A stretch of DNA of 29,723 nt from CAVAVT01 sp963592185 (GCA_963592185.1 CAVAVT010000019.1:1-29723), one strand, 5' to 3'. Numbered from the stretch's first letter, positions 1 to 7,821 are shown. The notes: generated by a model from the sequence alone, not told the origin. Program-made: numbers and translations.

Positions 1-440
1 CTTGGAAGCATGTCCTAGGAAAACTCGCTAATGTGATTGTGGGCAGGTCTGGGACATACTTTTTTCATCTTCGGCTGAATGTCCCGGCACATATTGCTCA
101 GCCTAGTCATAAGAAGGGCAAAAATTCACAGGTGAATTTTTGAAAGGGAGTTACATCTAATCATTGCATTGGCTAGTATGCCGGGTCACTTTCCTTCGGA
201 AAGAGTCGCCTCCGATTCCAAAAAGCAGTCCCAGCACCTGCTCCTCTACTCATAATACTAATCATCTATGATTATAGAATATGATTCGAATTAAAGCCTT
301 GGAAGTCGTGCCCTCAGAAACCTTTAGCCGAGACTCGGTACTTGATGATTTGCAAGCCGGTAGGCGAAGCAAGAATCTAGTACCGCTAGCGAGGCTAGGA
401 GCGAGAGCGTGTTTCTGAGGACATGCTTCCAAGGCTTAAG
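1..440. repeat. Nested inverted-repeat element, cut by the window edge
   Basis: Bases 1-16 (CTTGGAAGCATGTCCT) are the exact reverse complement of 418-433. A second, inverted partial copy forms the left arm of an inner hairpin: 296-305 pairs with 426-435 and 312-321 pairs with 411-420, each 10 bp perfect, with a short internal loop between. Inside that hairpin are further stems at 336-342/379-385 and 386-390/394-398. Between 17 and 290 there are more local stems: 49-57/79-87, 83-89/179-185 and 120-128/133-141. No reading frame in this gene-free stretch looks coding. This could be a palindromic intergenic repeat, a MITE-like element or a structured RNA; I could not match it to a known RNA family. 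The left end may continue outside the window. Confidence 0.55.
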
Positions 441-533
441 TCACGAATACGAATCAAAGGAGGTATCCAGCCCTGAGTACAAAGAAAACTTCGTAGATAT
501 TTTCTTAATCTATAGTAGTCTGGACTTGCCCCA

Positions 534-1307
534 TCAATACTTCACAATCTGAATCTTTCTCTCACAGAATGTGACGGGCTTAAGCCCTATCATTTCAGCA
601 AAATCCTTCGCCCGGTCAAAAGCATTCCCAATAGCATCAGCTGTATGAGCATCAGAGCCAACACTGATATACTGGCCCCCAAGCTCCTTATACCTAGTAT
701 AGACCGGCACAAGTTCCTTTAATGCCTGACGGGATGCGAGACGACGGGTGTTCAGCTCCATAACGGTATCAGTTTCAATAGCCGCACGGAGAACATCATC
801 GATTTCCTCACGGAAGGAGGCGTACTCCACCTCTGGATTGTCATAGGGCGCATACCTGCAAATATAATCTATATGCCCCAAGATATCCACAAAGGGATGC
901 TTTCTGAGCTGTTCTGCCATGAGCCTATAGTATGTGCCAAAGATTTCTTCCTTGGTTTTGCCTTCATAGCCCTCAGGATAATATATATCCCGATTGCCAA
1001 CAACATGAATTGAGCCAATAACCTGGTCAAAGGGAGCTCTTGCTATAAAGGCTTCATTTTGAGCCACGTCCCCCTCACACATGCCGATTTCCACACCCAG
1101 CCTTAGATTTTCCCCACGGAAAGGTGAATACTGCTTCCAATACTCATCCGTATCAAAGGAAAAATCTATTGCCTCCGGACAGCCGCAGTCAAAATGCTCA
1201 GTAAATACCAGCCCGATATTCTGCGCCTTTGCTGCCGCCAAAGCTTCCTCTATTTTCATTTCGGAATCCACAGAGAATTCCGTATGCACGTGATTGTCGA
1301 AAAACAT
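534..1307 (-). CDS. PHP-domain phosphohydrolase, histidinol-phosphatase (HisJ/HisK) family
   Basis: This is a 257-residue polymerase-and-histidinol-phosphatase (PHP) domain protein, close to the usual 250-270 residues of HisJ-type phosphatases. The metal-binding pattern is visible: HVH at residues 6-8, EH near 38-39, a Glu in GVEIG near 73, SIHVV near 99-103, GHIDY near 144-148 and SDAH near 218-221. Known members hydrolyse histidinol phosphate in the cytoplasm, but no other his gene is present, so the substrate is open and a general phosphoesterase is possible. I chose the ATG at 1307 over the TTG directly before it because AGGAGG lies 7 bases upstream. It is the last gene of the seven-gene operon and starts 12 bases after the TSCPD gene. 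Confidence 0.85.
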   Translation of the reverse strand: MFFDNHVHTEFSVDSEMKIEEALAAAKAQNIGLVFTEHFDCGCPEAIDFSFDTDEYWKQYSPFRGENLRLGVEIGMCEGDVAQNEAFIARAPFDQVIGSIHVVGNRDIYYPEGYEGKTKEEIFGTYYRLMAEQLRKHPFVDILGHIDYICRYAPYDNPEVEYASFREEIDDVLRAAIETDTVMELNTRRLASRQALKELVPVYTRYKELGGQYISVGSDAHTADAIGNAFDRAKDFAEMIGLKPVTFCERKIQIVKY

Positions 1308-1319
1308 CAAACCGCCTCC

Positions 1320-1571
1320 TCAGGCTTCCTTTGATTTCATCAGCGCCTGGGCTATCTGATCCGGGCATGAGGTCCCCTTTCCTCTACAGTCTATCCCCTG
1401 AAGCTTTTCAATGATATCATCCAGCTTCATGCCCTGAATCAATGACTTAATTCCCTTGAGATTGCCGTTACATCCGCCCTCAACCTCAAAATTCTTCAAT
1501 GTGTCTCCTTCAACTTCAAAATGCATATGTCTGGAGCATACACCTACAGGCTGATAATCAAATTCCTTCAT
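1320..1571 (-). CDS. Small TSCPD-domain protein (TIGR03905-like), function unknown
   Basis: This 83-residue protein is built almost entirely of a TSCPD domain; the namesake motif TSCPDQIAQAL lies near residues 69-79. The domain also occurs at the C-terminus of some vitamin B12-dependent ribonucleotide reductases, and free-standing copies of about 80-90 residues are widespread in Bacillota. Conserved-looking Cys residues (GVCSRH, GGCNGN, GIDCRGKGTSC) suggest metal or redox chemistry, but that is inference. The ATG at 1571 follows an AGGAGG site with 7 bases of spacing; the longer frame to 1595 would start upstream of that site. It sits 36 bases after rsmA and 12 before the PHP gene. I know of no assigned function. 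Confidence 0.8.
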   Translation of the reverse strand: MKEFDYQPVGVCSRHMHFEVEGDTLKNFEVEGGCNGNLKGIKSLIQGMKLDDIIEKLQGIDCRGKGTSCPDQIAQALMKSKEA

Positions 1572-1607
1572 GATATTCCCTCCTAAAAAATACAATACAC
1601 AAAAATT

Positions 1608-2465
1608 TTAGTTGTTTCCAAGTTCCCTTGCTATGGCCGCAAACTCAGCCAAGGTAAGGGTTTCGCCACGTCTGCCAGCATCCACTCCGGCATTTTCAAG
1701 GGCTTTAGCCAGAAGCTCCTTGTCAAATCCAGCTGCCTTCAATGCATTTCCCAGGGTCTTTCTGCGCTGTCCAAAGGCACCTTTTACCACACGGAAAAAC
1801 AGCTTTTCTTCCGCTGCATCCTTAATATCCACCGGCGGAGTTTCTCTTACCCTGCAGGCTATAACCACAGAGTCCACCTCTGGCGCTGGTATAAATGATT
1901 TCGGTGGAACGTCCATGGCTATATGAGGCTCTGTGTAGTACTGTACCGCAACAGAAAGCGCTCCATATGCCTTGGTTCCAGGCTGGGCAATCATCCGCTC
2001 AGCCACCTCTTTTTGAACCATTGTTACCAGCTGGGTTATTGGCAGCTTTTTCTCCAGCAGTGTCATGAGTATGGGGGTGGTTATATAATAAGGCAGATTT
2101 GCCGCCACCTTGAATTTTTCCTCCCCCATAAGTGCCGGGATATCTGTCTTTAGAATATCCCCAGGTATCAGGGTAAAATTTTCATAACCTTCAAGGGTTT
2201 TCGCCAAAACCGCCGGAAGCTTTTTGTCCAGCTCCACAGCTGTCACGTTTGCGCCAGCCTCCAAAAGTCCCTGGGTAAGGGTACCAATGCCCGGGCCTAT
2301 TTCCAAAACCCTGTCGCCGGGCTGGATTTCCGCCGCCTCAACAATACCTCTTACAATGCCTGCATCAACCAAAAAATTCTGCCCCAGCTTCTTACTGGCT
2401 CTCAGGTTAAAGGTTTTCAAAATATGTCTTGTAACCTGGGGATTGGCTATCTGTGGCTGAATCAT
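1608..2465 (-). CDS. rsmA: 16S rRNA (adenine1518/1519-N6)-dimethyltransferase RsmA
   Basis: RsmA (KsgA) uses S-adenosylmethionine to dimethylate two adjacent adenines in the 3'-terminal helix 45 of 16S rRNA, a late step of small-subunit assembly. The 285-residue length is typical. Visible are the N-terminal KKLGQNFL (residues 25-32), SAM motif I LEIGPGIGTLT (54-64), the acidic end of strand 2 at VELD (77-80), and the catalytic NLPYYITTPI (123-132). Its ATG overlaps the rnmV stop as ATGA, so the two are probably translationally coupled. The rnmV-rsmA order is common in Bacillota. Confidence 0.97.
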   Translation of the reverse strand: MIQPQIANPQVTRHILKTFNLRASKKLGQNFLVDAGIVRGIVEAAEIQPGDRVLEIGPGIGTLTQGLLEAGANVTAVELDKKLPAVLAKTLEGYENFTLIPGDILKTDIPALMGEEKFKVAANLPYYITTPILMTLLEKKLPITQLVTMVQKEVAERMIAQPGTKAYGALSVAVQYYTEPHIAMDVPPKSFIPAPEVDSVVIACRVRETPPVDIKDAAEEKLFFRVVKGAFGQRRKTLGNALKAAGFDKELLAKALENAGVDAGRRGETLTLAEFAAIARELGNN

Positions 2466-3022
2466 TCCTCCACCCCGCTTTTCTCATTATCATCAAGTGC
2501 TTTTACAGCCTCATTAAATTCCTCACGAGTGACTCCATAATGGTTCAGCCTGGTGAGAAAAGTTTTTGCATTTGCATATCCTACACCTAAAATAGCGCCA
2601 GCTCTGGCACGTCTTTCCGATGCTGAATCAGAGCCGCTGAGGCCGTGAATCATCAAATCTGTACCTGTAAAGGTCTCTGTAGGATTCCAGTCCAAGGTAC
2701 GGACCTTCTCCAGAGCCTTTCGGATGGCCTCCGGCGAGGCCTGCTCTATGCCAATATCGTTGTTGGCTGTTGCATCCTCCTTTGGCACGAAGGCATGTTT
2801 GGCTTCTGGGAATCTTTTTGCCAAAAATTTTCTTATGCGTTCACCGGCGGAATCCGGATCCGTCATAATAATGATTCCACGCTTTTTATATGCCTGTTCC
2901 ACATCTGAAAGACATCGTTTGTTCAGCCCAAAGCCGCCCGTAATGATGCAGTCCGCCTCAACAGCCTTGTCGATTGCCACAACATCCATTTTTCCTTCTA
3001 CTACTAAAACTTCCTTTATCAT
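2462..3022 (-). CDS. rnmV: Ribonuclease M5 (5S rRNA maturation)
   Basis: RNase M5 trims the 5S rRNA precursor in low-GC Gram-positives. The 186-residue protein begins with a TOPRIM domain: the catalytic Glu is in VVEGKMDV (about residues 7-14) and the DxD motif in MTDPDSAGERIR. The C-terminal part (SASERRARAGAILGVGYANAKTFLTRLN) is the typical family tail. I chose ATG at 3022; the frame can be extended to a GTG at 3037, but that codon sits directly behind a GGA with no usable spacing. The gene begins 26 bases after tmk and overlaps rsmA by 4 bases. Confidence 0.95.
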   Translation of the reverse strand: MIKEVLVVEGKMDVVAIDKAVEADCIITGGFGLNKRCLSDVEQAYKKRGIIIMTDPDSAGERIRKFLAKRFPEAKHAFVPKEDATANNDIGIEQASPEAIRKALEKVRTLDWNPTETFTGTDLMIHGLSGSDSASERRARAGAILGVGYANAKTFLTRLNHYGVTREEFNEAVKALDDNEKSGVEE

Positions 3023-3048
3023 AAATCCGCCTGACACTCCTATCAGCC

Positions 3049-3741
3049 TTATCCCAGTATCTCCAATACTTTCCGATATACGTCCTCATGAATCGCTTCT
3101 ATGGTTCTCGGACCGGGCTCACCGTCTTTTTCCTCACTGCAGGGAATCCTCACCCAGCCATACTTATCCGCAAGTTCCGAATAGGCCTCATAGCATCGGT
3201 GAAGATAGCTGGTATCCCTTTCATGTATGTCCTTACTGTTTCCATCTTCAGCGGCCCTTGCTGAAATCAGCCTGTCGCTGACCGCTGGGTCCATATCCAA
3301 AAAAATCACTAAATCCGGTACAGGAAGCCCCAGTTTCACATATTCAAAATCCCAAAGCCATTTCAAGAAATTTTCCCGCTCTTCGGGATTCGTCAGCTTT
3401 ACCGCCTGATGAACCATATTGGATGTGACATATCTATCCGCCAGAATGATTCCGCCGGACTCATATTCCTTCTGCCACTTCATCCGGTAGGAGGCATAGC
3501 GGTCCACAGCATAAAAAGTTGAGGCTGCATAGGCATTAACGTCTCCAGCCTTGTCCCCGAAGCTTCCCCCAAGATACATTTTAACCAATGCGGAGGAATC
3601 AGATTCATAGTCAGGGAACTCCACCTTTTTCACAGGATAGCTGTCTCTTTTCAGATGGTCACAAAGCTCCCTTGTCTGGGTTGCCTTTCCGCAGCCATCC
3701 CCTGCCTCAATTATAATAAGCTTTCCCTTTTTAGCTGCCAA
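3049..3741 (-). CDS. tmk: Thymidylate kinase-like nucleoside monophosphate kinase, altered P-loop
   Basis: This 230-residue P-loop kinase should phosphorylate dTMP to dTDP. The P-loop is EAGDGCGKAT (residues 12-21): Lys19 is kept, but the Ser/Thr that normally follows is Ala20 and the first Gly of the consensus is Ala13. ADRYVTSN (101-108) is the DR(Y/H) motif of thymidylate kinases. A longer lid-like stretch ends in DIHERD (171-176). From memory, GKAT and DIHE(K/R)D recur in a Bacillota subgroup of Tmk, so this is probably a functional variant. Translation starts at a TTG (3741) with AAGGAGG about 7 bases upstream, inside the end of the decarboxylase gene (11-base overlap). Another deoxynucleotide kinase activity is possible. 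Confidence 0.88.
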   Translation of the reverse strand: MAAKKGKLIIIEAGDGCGKATQTRELCDHLKRDSYPVKKVEFPDYESDSSALVKMYLGGSFGDKAGDVNAYAASTFYAVDRYASYRMKWQKEYESGGIILADRYVTSNMVHQAVKLTNPEERENFLKWLWDFEYVKLGLPVPDLVIFLDMDPAVSDRLISARAAEDGNSKDIHERDTSYLHRCYEAYSELADKYGWVRIPCSEEKDGEPGPRTIEAIHEDVYRKVLEILG

Positions 3742-5257
3742 GGGAATCCCTCCTTACTATTCGCAGGGTCTTAAGCCCTGTATCCTCCGGTCCCACCACT
3801 CTGAGACCGGCTTTCTGCATACTGCGTATATATGCCATGATTTCTGCGGTGACAATATCGCCCGGGCAAAGAACCGGTATTCCCGGGGGGTAAAAAAGAA
3901 CCGTCTCCCCTGAAATCTTCCCCTCTGCCTCATCAAAAGGAATGGAAAAAGTATCAGAAAAAAAAGCTTCCCTAGGGCTTGCTCCCTGTGGAGGTATCTC
4001 TGGAAATGCCGGCATAATCGGCACTTCAGCTATGTCTCTTCCTGAATTTTCCTCCCGGCATATCTCTGAAAGCTTCCTCAATGCCTCTAGCAGACAGTCT
4101 GCTGTCTCCTGATTATCCGCATAGGAAATAATGAATAGCACATTGTAGGCATCTGACAGCTCGCATTGAATTTTGTATTTATGGCGAAGTATTTCCTCCG
4201 CCCTGACTCCGCTTATTCCAAGACCTCTTACAGAAACAGTAAGCTTTGTGGTATCCAGTCCAACAGCTCCGCTGGAGCTGAGTTTCTTCAAATAGTCACT
4301 GGAAAAACACCACAGTCCCTCAATTTTATTTATTTCATTCCGAAGGTATTCCGACAGCTTCACAGCTTTTTCTAAAAGGGCTTTTCCATCCTCTGCCATT
4401 TGAAGTCTTGCTATATCCAGTGATGCCATAAGGAGATAATTGGGGCTTGTTGACTGCAGGAGCCCCGAAGCCTTCTTTATCTTTTCATGGCTGACCCTCG
4501 GACCCTTTAAATGAAGTATTGAGGTCTGGGTCATTGAACCTATTATTTTATGGGTGCTCTGTGCCACCACATCCGCCCCTGCATCCAGTGCCTGCATAGG
4601 CAGCTCTTCGCTAAATTTCAAATGAGGCCCATGTGCCTCATCCACAAGCAACAGCATATTATTTTCATGAAGAATTTTTGCTATCTGCTGCAAATCCGAT
4701 GTAACTCCATAATAAGTAGGATACACCGCCAGCAAAGCCTTTGCATCCGGATGGCTCTCCACAGCATTTTTTACAGACTCCACTGTAAGTCCCATGGGGA
4801 TGCCCAATGTATCATCGATTTCCGGCTGTATGAAAACCGGTACAGCTCCGGCTAAAATCACGCCGCCAATAACCGAGCGGTGTGCATTCCTTGGAAGAAG
4901 CACCGTATCTCCGGGATTCAAGGTCCCCATGAGCATCACGTGGATTGCCCCTGTGGTTCCATTTATCATGAAAAGGGTTTCATCTGCTCCATAAAGCTCT
5001 GCCGCCAGGTCCTGTGCCTCCTTAATGCACATGCTTGGATCATGTAGGTCATCCAGCTCCTCCATAAGGGAAACTTCCTGCCGCAGGCCCCAGTCAGTAA
5101 TCAGCTCCCGAAGCAGGGGATGCGCCCCCAGGCCCTGCTTGTGTCCCGGGGTATGAAAAGCAACAGCGCCATCCTCTGCATAGACCTTCATGGCCTGCAG
5201 AAGCGGCGCTTTGTACTGCTCTTTTCCGGGCTGATGGGATTTATTAAATGTACTCAT
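3731..5257 (-). CDS. Orn/Lys/Arg decarboxylase, fold type I (SpeA/YaaO-like)
   Basis: This 508-residue PLP enzyme belongs to the Orn/Lys/Arg decarboxylase family that includes Bacillus SpeA and YaaO, which is shorter than the E. coli CadA/SpeC type. FHTPGHKQG (34-42) is the N-terminal signature, DEAHG (206-210) holds the cofactor Asp and His, and Lys237 in STHKIIGSMTQ is the PLP Schiff-base lysine. The C-terminal domain contains the YPPGIPVLCPGD motif. Whether it takes arginine, lysine or ornithine cannot be read from sequence. Its ATG overlaps the stop of the upstream kinase as ATGA. A decarboxylase next to tmk matches the Bacillus yaaO-tmk arrangement. A second, unrelated decarboxylase lies at 6604-7782. 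Confidence 0.9.
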   Translation of the reverse strand: MSTFNKSHQPGKEQYKAPLLQAMKVYAEDGAVAFHTPGHKQGLGAHPLLRELITDWGLRQEVSLMEELDDLHDPSMCIKEAQDLAAELYGADETLFMINGTTGAIHVMLMGTLNPGDTVLLPRNAHRSVIGGVILAGAVPVFIQPEIDDTLGIPMGLTVESVKNAVESHPDAKALLAVYPTYYGVTSDLQQIAKILHENNMLLLVDEAHGPHLKFSEELPMQALDAGADVVAQSTHKIIGSMTQTSILHLKGPRVSHEKIKKASGLLQSTSPNYLLMASLDIARLQMAEDGKALLEKAVKLSEYLRNEINKIEGLWCFSSDYLKKLSSSGAVGLDTTKLTVSVRGLGISGVRAEEILRHKYKIQCELSDAYNVLFIISYADNQETADCLLEALRKLSEICREENSGRDIAEVPIMPAFPEIPPQGASPREAFFSDTFSIPFDEAEGKISGETVLFYPPGIPVLCPGDIVTAEIMAYIRSMQKAGLRVVGPEDTGLKTLRIVRRDSLGS

Positions 5258-6486
5258 TTCCGCTCCGCCGCTCCGCTTTTCTGTATATCTGGATAGGGAT
5301 AATTAAGATGTACTCTGGTGCCCTTTCCAGCTTCAGAGGTCACGGTAAGCTCCGCCCCAATAATCTTGGCACGCTCTTCCATGCCTGTCATGCCAAAGTG
5401 TCCCTGGCTATTCTTACGCTTCTCCGCCACGGCCTCCATGTCAAATCCCTTGCCATTGTCGGATATCAGCAAAGACATATGTGATTCGGTGAAAAGAATC
5501 CTGACATTTGCTGTCTTTGCTTCCGAATGGTGGGCAACATTGTTAAGTGACTCCTGTATTATACGGAAAATCCCAACCTCGACATGCTTTTCCAGCTGTC
5601 TTTCCTTGCCATCCACCTGCAAAGCCGCATCTACCATTCCGCGTTCCTTCATTTTCAAAAGGAACTGCCGCAGAGCTGGTATAAGTCCCAAATCATCCAG
5701 TGACATGGGCCTCATGTCAAAAATAACCTGACGTACATCCGTAAGGCACTGGCGAATCTGCCGCCGAAGCTCCTGCAGGCTGGCTTTTGCCTCATCCGGC
5801 TGCCGGTCCACCAGTCTCTCACAAATACTGGACTGATATATGAGATTTGCAAGCTCCTGTGCCGGTCCGTCATGAATCTCACGAGATACCCGGTAGCGTT
5901 CATCCTCCTGGGCACGGATAATCTTAATCCCAAGAGATTCATTTTTGCTGGCGGTTTCCATTTTATCCACAGCTGTGCTGAGCTGTGACATAAGGTAGCT
6001 CATTACAGAGCCAATATGCATTGCAAGTTGTTCCGCATTGCTCAAGGTGTTCTCAAGCCTGTGAAGCCTCAGCTCCATGCGGTCCCTCATGCTGCGGTAC
6101 TGAAATTCCTTTTCCCGTTCCACACCCAGCATAACCTGAACATTTTTTACTGACTCATAGCATTCTTTAATTTTATCCTCGGAGTAGTCAGCAAAATTGC
6201 TGCTTACCTTTACCAGCCGCTGCTTTTCGCTTTGTTCTTGACTGGCAAGCCTGTCCACGATTTGGATGCTTTCAAGGACCTTTTTCCGCACATCCTCAAG
6301 ACTTCTGCGGCAGTTGTCTACCTCCTGCTTTGTGGACTCATATATTTCAAAAATCTGACCCTTGCTTTTTTCTATATTTTCTATGGTGTTATTAAAAATC
6401 TGCTTAAGTGACAGCTCACCATCAGTCTCTCCAACAGAAACTGATGAAGCTTGGCCTTTTCCAGGCAAAATCCGTCCGTCAACCAT
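5254..6486 (-). CDS. DegS-like cytoplasmic sensor histidine kinase
   Basis: This 410-residue kinase has no transmembrane segment. Residues about 25-190 form a long coiled-coil sensor region like DegS. The HisKA_3 H-box EIHDGPAQEL follows, with the phosphorylated His at 205, then an N-box ESLNNVAHHSEAK (312-324), and glycine motifs DNGKGF (343-348) and GHFGMTGMEERA (362-373) of the ATPase domain. DegS normally phosphorylates the response regulator DegU; none is encoded in the window, so its partner is elsewhere. GAGGGTG lies 5 bases before the ATG. It is the first gene of the operon and its stop codon overlaps the decarboxylase start by 4 bases, which ties kinase and decarboxylase production together. 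Confidence 0.9.
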   Translation of the reverse strand: MVDGRILPGKGQASSVSVGETDGELSLKQIFNNTIENIEKSKGQIFEIYESTKQEVDNCRRSLEDVRKKVLESIQIVDRLASQEQSEKQRLVKVSSNFADYSEDKIKECYESVKNVQVMLGVEREKEFQYRSMRDRMELRLHRLENTLSNAEQLAMHIGSVMSYLMSQLSTAVDKMETASKNESLGIKIIRAQEDERYRVSREIHDGPAQELANLIYQSSICERLVDRQPDEAKASLQELRRQIRQCLTDVRQVIFDMRPMSLDDLGLIPALRQFLLKMKERGMVDAALQVDGKERQLEKHVEVGIFRIIQESLNNVAHHSEAKTANVRILFTESHMSLLISDNGKGFDMEAVAEKRKNSQGHFGMTGMEERAKIIGAELTVTSEAGKGTRVHLNYPYPDIQKSGAAERK

Positions 6487-6518
6487 TTAATCACCCTCAC
6501 GATAGTATACTCTACTTT

Positions 6519-6547
6519 ATTTTACCCCACAGCCTGACATAACGCAA
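6519..6547 (-). promoter_or_regulatory. Sigma-A-type promoter of the kinase-decarboxylase-tmk-rsmA operon
   Basis: On the minus strand, TTGCGT (6542-6547) and TAAAAT (6519-6524) are separated by exactly 17 bases, about 30 bases upstream of the kinase ATG. A TATACT nearer the gene has no fitting -35 box. No other convincing promoter was seen before the tightly packed downstream genes. Confidence 0.6.
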
Positions 6548-6562
6548 AATAATTTAATATAT

Positions 6563-6600
6563 GCATAAAAAGAGCACAACATCTCTGCTGTGCTCTAAAA
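6563..6600 (-). terminator. Rho-independent terminator after the fold III decarboxylase
   Basis: An 8-bp perfect stem (AGAGCACA 6571-6578 with TGTGCTCT 6589-6596) is followed on the minus strand by TTTTTATGC. It begins a few bases after the stop codon of the decarboxylase and separates it from the kinase operon promoter. Confidence 0.8.
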
Positions 6601-6603
6601 AAT

Positions 6604-7782
6604 TTATACTATTAACTTTTTTTCTTCAACAATATCCAAGTCTGGCGAAAGCTCTGCTGACTCTTGTTCCCACACCACAATCTGGGCTTTTTCAAAGCCA
6701 TTAAAAGTGGTAGCTGCTGCATTAGTGTAGGCTCCGCAGTTTGGAACCATGATGCGGTCTCCCACCTGAAGCCTTGGCGCCATGATATCACGTCTTACCA
6801 CGTCTATGGAATCACAACTGGGACCTACGAAGGTGGATGGCTTTTCGCCCCCAGTCTTGTAGAATTCCAAGGGGAAGGTCCAGTGGTCAAACAATGTACC
6901 GTTCAGGCTTCCGTACAGTCCATCGTCCAAAACATACCAGGGCTGTCCGTTCCTTTTCTTGGTGCCTATAACTGTAGTCACAAGGTTTGCCGCTGTTCCA
7001 GATATATATCTTCCTGGCTCCGACCATATCTCAGTATCTGGGAAAAGTCTGTCAAGCTGTTTTCGGATTCCGTCCATCATGCCCTTTAAATCCACACGGG
7101 GATTTTCCAGGGATGGCACAGGAAAGCCTCCGCCTATGTCAAGGACATTAAGCTTCATGCCCTCTGCCTCAGCCTCATCAAAAAGTCTGCGACACAGAAG
7201 CAGTGCCTCGCCGTAGGCCTCGGAGGTCAGTGACTGGCTTCCCACATGGAAGCATATGCCCTCCGCTTTAAGCCCCATTGCCTTTGCCTTTCTCAAAAGA
7301 GGAAGTGCATCTGCCGGATCTGCACCAAACTTCTCATTTAAATCCACAACCGCCCGCTGGTTCTTTACCTTTATCCGCACCAGACATCGTCCCCCTGGCA
7401 CATATTCCGCCAGTTTAAAAAGCTCGCTTTCGTCATCAAAGGTAAATTTGCTTACGCCACATTCTGCTGCAGCTATAAGCCCTCTCCTGTCCTTTACAGG
7501 ATTCGCATAAACCATACGGTCTCCAGCAACTCCCAGTTCATGGAGCTGTCTGATTTCCCCAGAAGATGCCACATCAAAGGATGCCCCCATATCCATCATA
7601 TGACGGAGTATTGGCTCTGCCGGATTTGCCTTAATGGCGTAAAATACCCGGACCTGGGGAAGCCGGCTTTTGAGAAATTCATAGTTTTCCCTGATCTTAT
7701 CCAAGGACACCACCATAAATGGAGTTGGAATACGATCTGCCAGTTCGTTCATTTCTTTTTCGTTCAGTCTAAACTCTTTCAT
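6604..7782 (-). CDS. ldc: Lysine/ornithine decarboxylase, eukaryotic-like fold III PLP enzyme
   Basis: This 392-residue alanine-racemase-fold decarboxylase resembles the bifunctional lysine/ornithine decarboxylase of Selenomonas ruminantium (393 residues by memory) and eukaryotic ODC. PLP Lys51 lies in FYAIKANP, His179 in CFHVGSQS, the Gly loop in DIGGGFPVP (215-223), EPGRY at 255-259, and the catalytic Cys323 in GPSCDSID. As I recall, substrate choice in the Selenomonas enzyme depends on residues near 44-46, 54 and 322. Here Val46, Pro54 and Ser322 match the lysine-accepting enzyme, while Val44 and Arg45 differ. In Selenomonas the cadaverine made is attached to peptidoglycan and stabilises the diderm envelope. 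The ATG at 7782 follows GGGAGAG; the longer frame to 7818 has no comparable site. Single-gene transcript. Confidence 0.92.
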   Translation of the reverse strand: MKEFRLNEKEMNELADRIPTPFMVVSLDKIRENYEFLKSRLPQVRVFYAIKANPAEPILRHMMDMGASFDVASSGEIRQLHELGVAGDRMVYANPVKDRRGLIAAAECGVSKFTFDDESELFKLAEYVPGGRCLVRIKVKNQRAVVDLNEKFGADPADALPLLRKAKAMGLKAEGICFHVGSQSLTSEAYGEALLLCRRLFDEAEAEGMKLNVLDIGGGFPVPSLENPRVDLKGMMDGIRKQLDRLFPDTEIWSEPGRYISGTAANLVTTVIGTKKRNGQPWYVLDDGLYGSLNGTLFDHWTFPLEFYKTGGEKPSTFVGPSCDSIDVVRRDIMAPRLQVGDRIMVPNCGAYTNAAATTFNGFEKAQIVVWEQESAELSPDLDIVEEKKLIV

Positions 7783-7800
7783 AACACTCTCCCATTCCCT

Positions 7801-7821
7801 AATGTGCAATCTATGCACATT
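7801..7821. promoter_or_regulatory. Perfect 8-bp palindrome before the decarboxylase, candidate operator
   Basis: AATGTGCA (7801-7808) and TGCACATT (7814-7821) are perfect inverted copies with a 5-base centre, 19 to 39 bases upstream of the ATG at 7782. A weak promoter (TTGCGT 7832-7837, ATAGAT 7809-7814, minus strand, 17-base spacing) would place its -10 box inside the palindrome. A second palindrome, GGACG-CAAACA-CGTCC, lies at 7830-7845. Binding protein unknown. Confidence 0.5.

Noticed and set aside
100..290. Possible riboswitch, SRP RNA or tmRNA on either strand, suggested by GCCGAAG and GAAGGAAAG
   Set aside because: Only short motifs match. The order and spacing of the lysine riboswitch, SRP RNA and other classes I know are not met.
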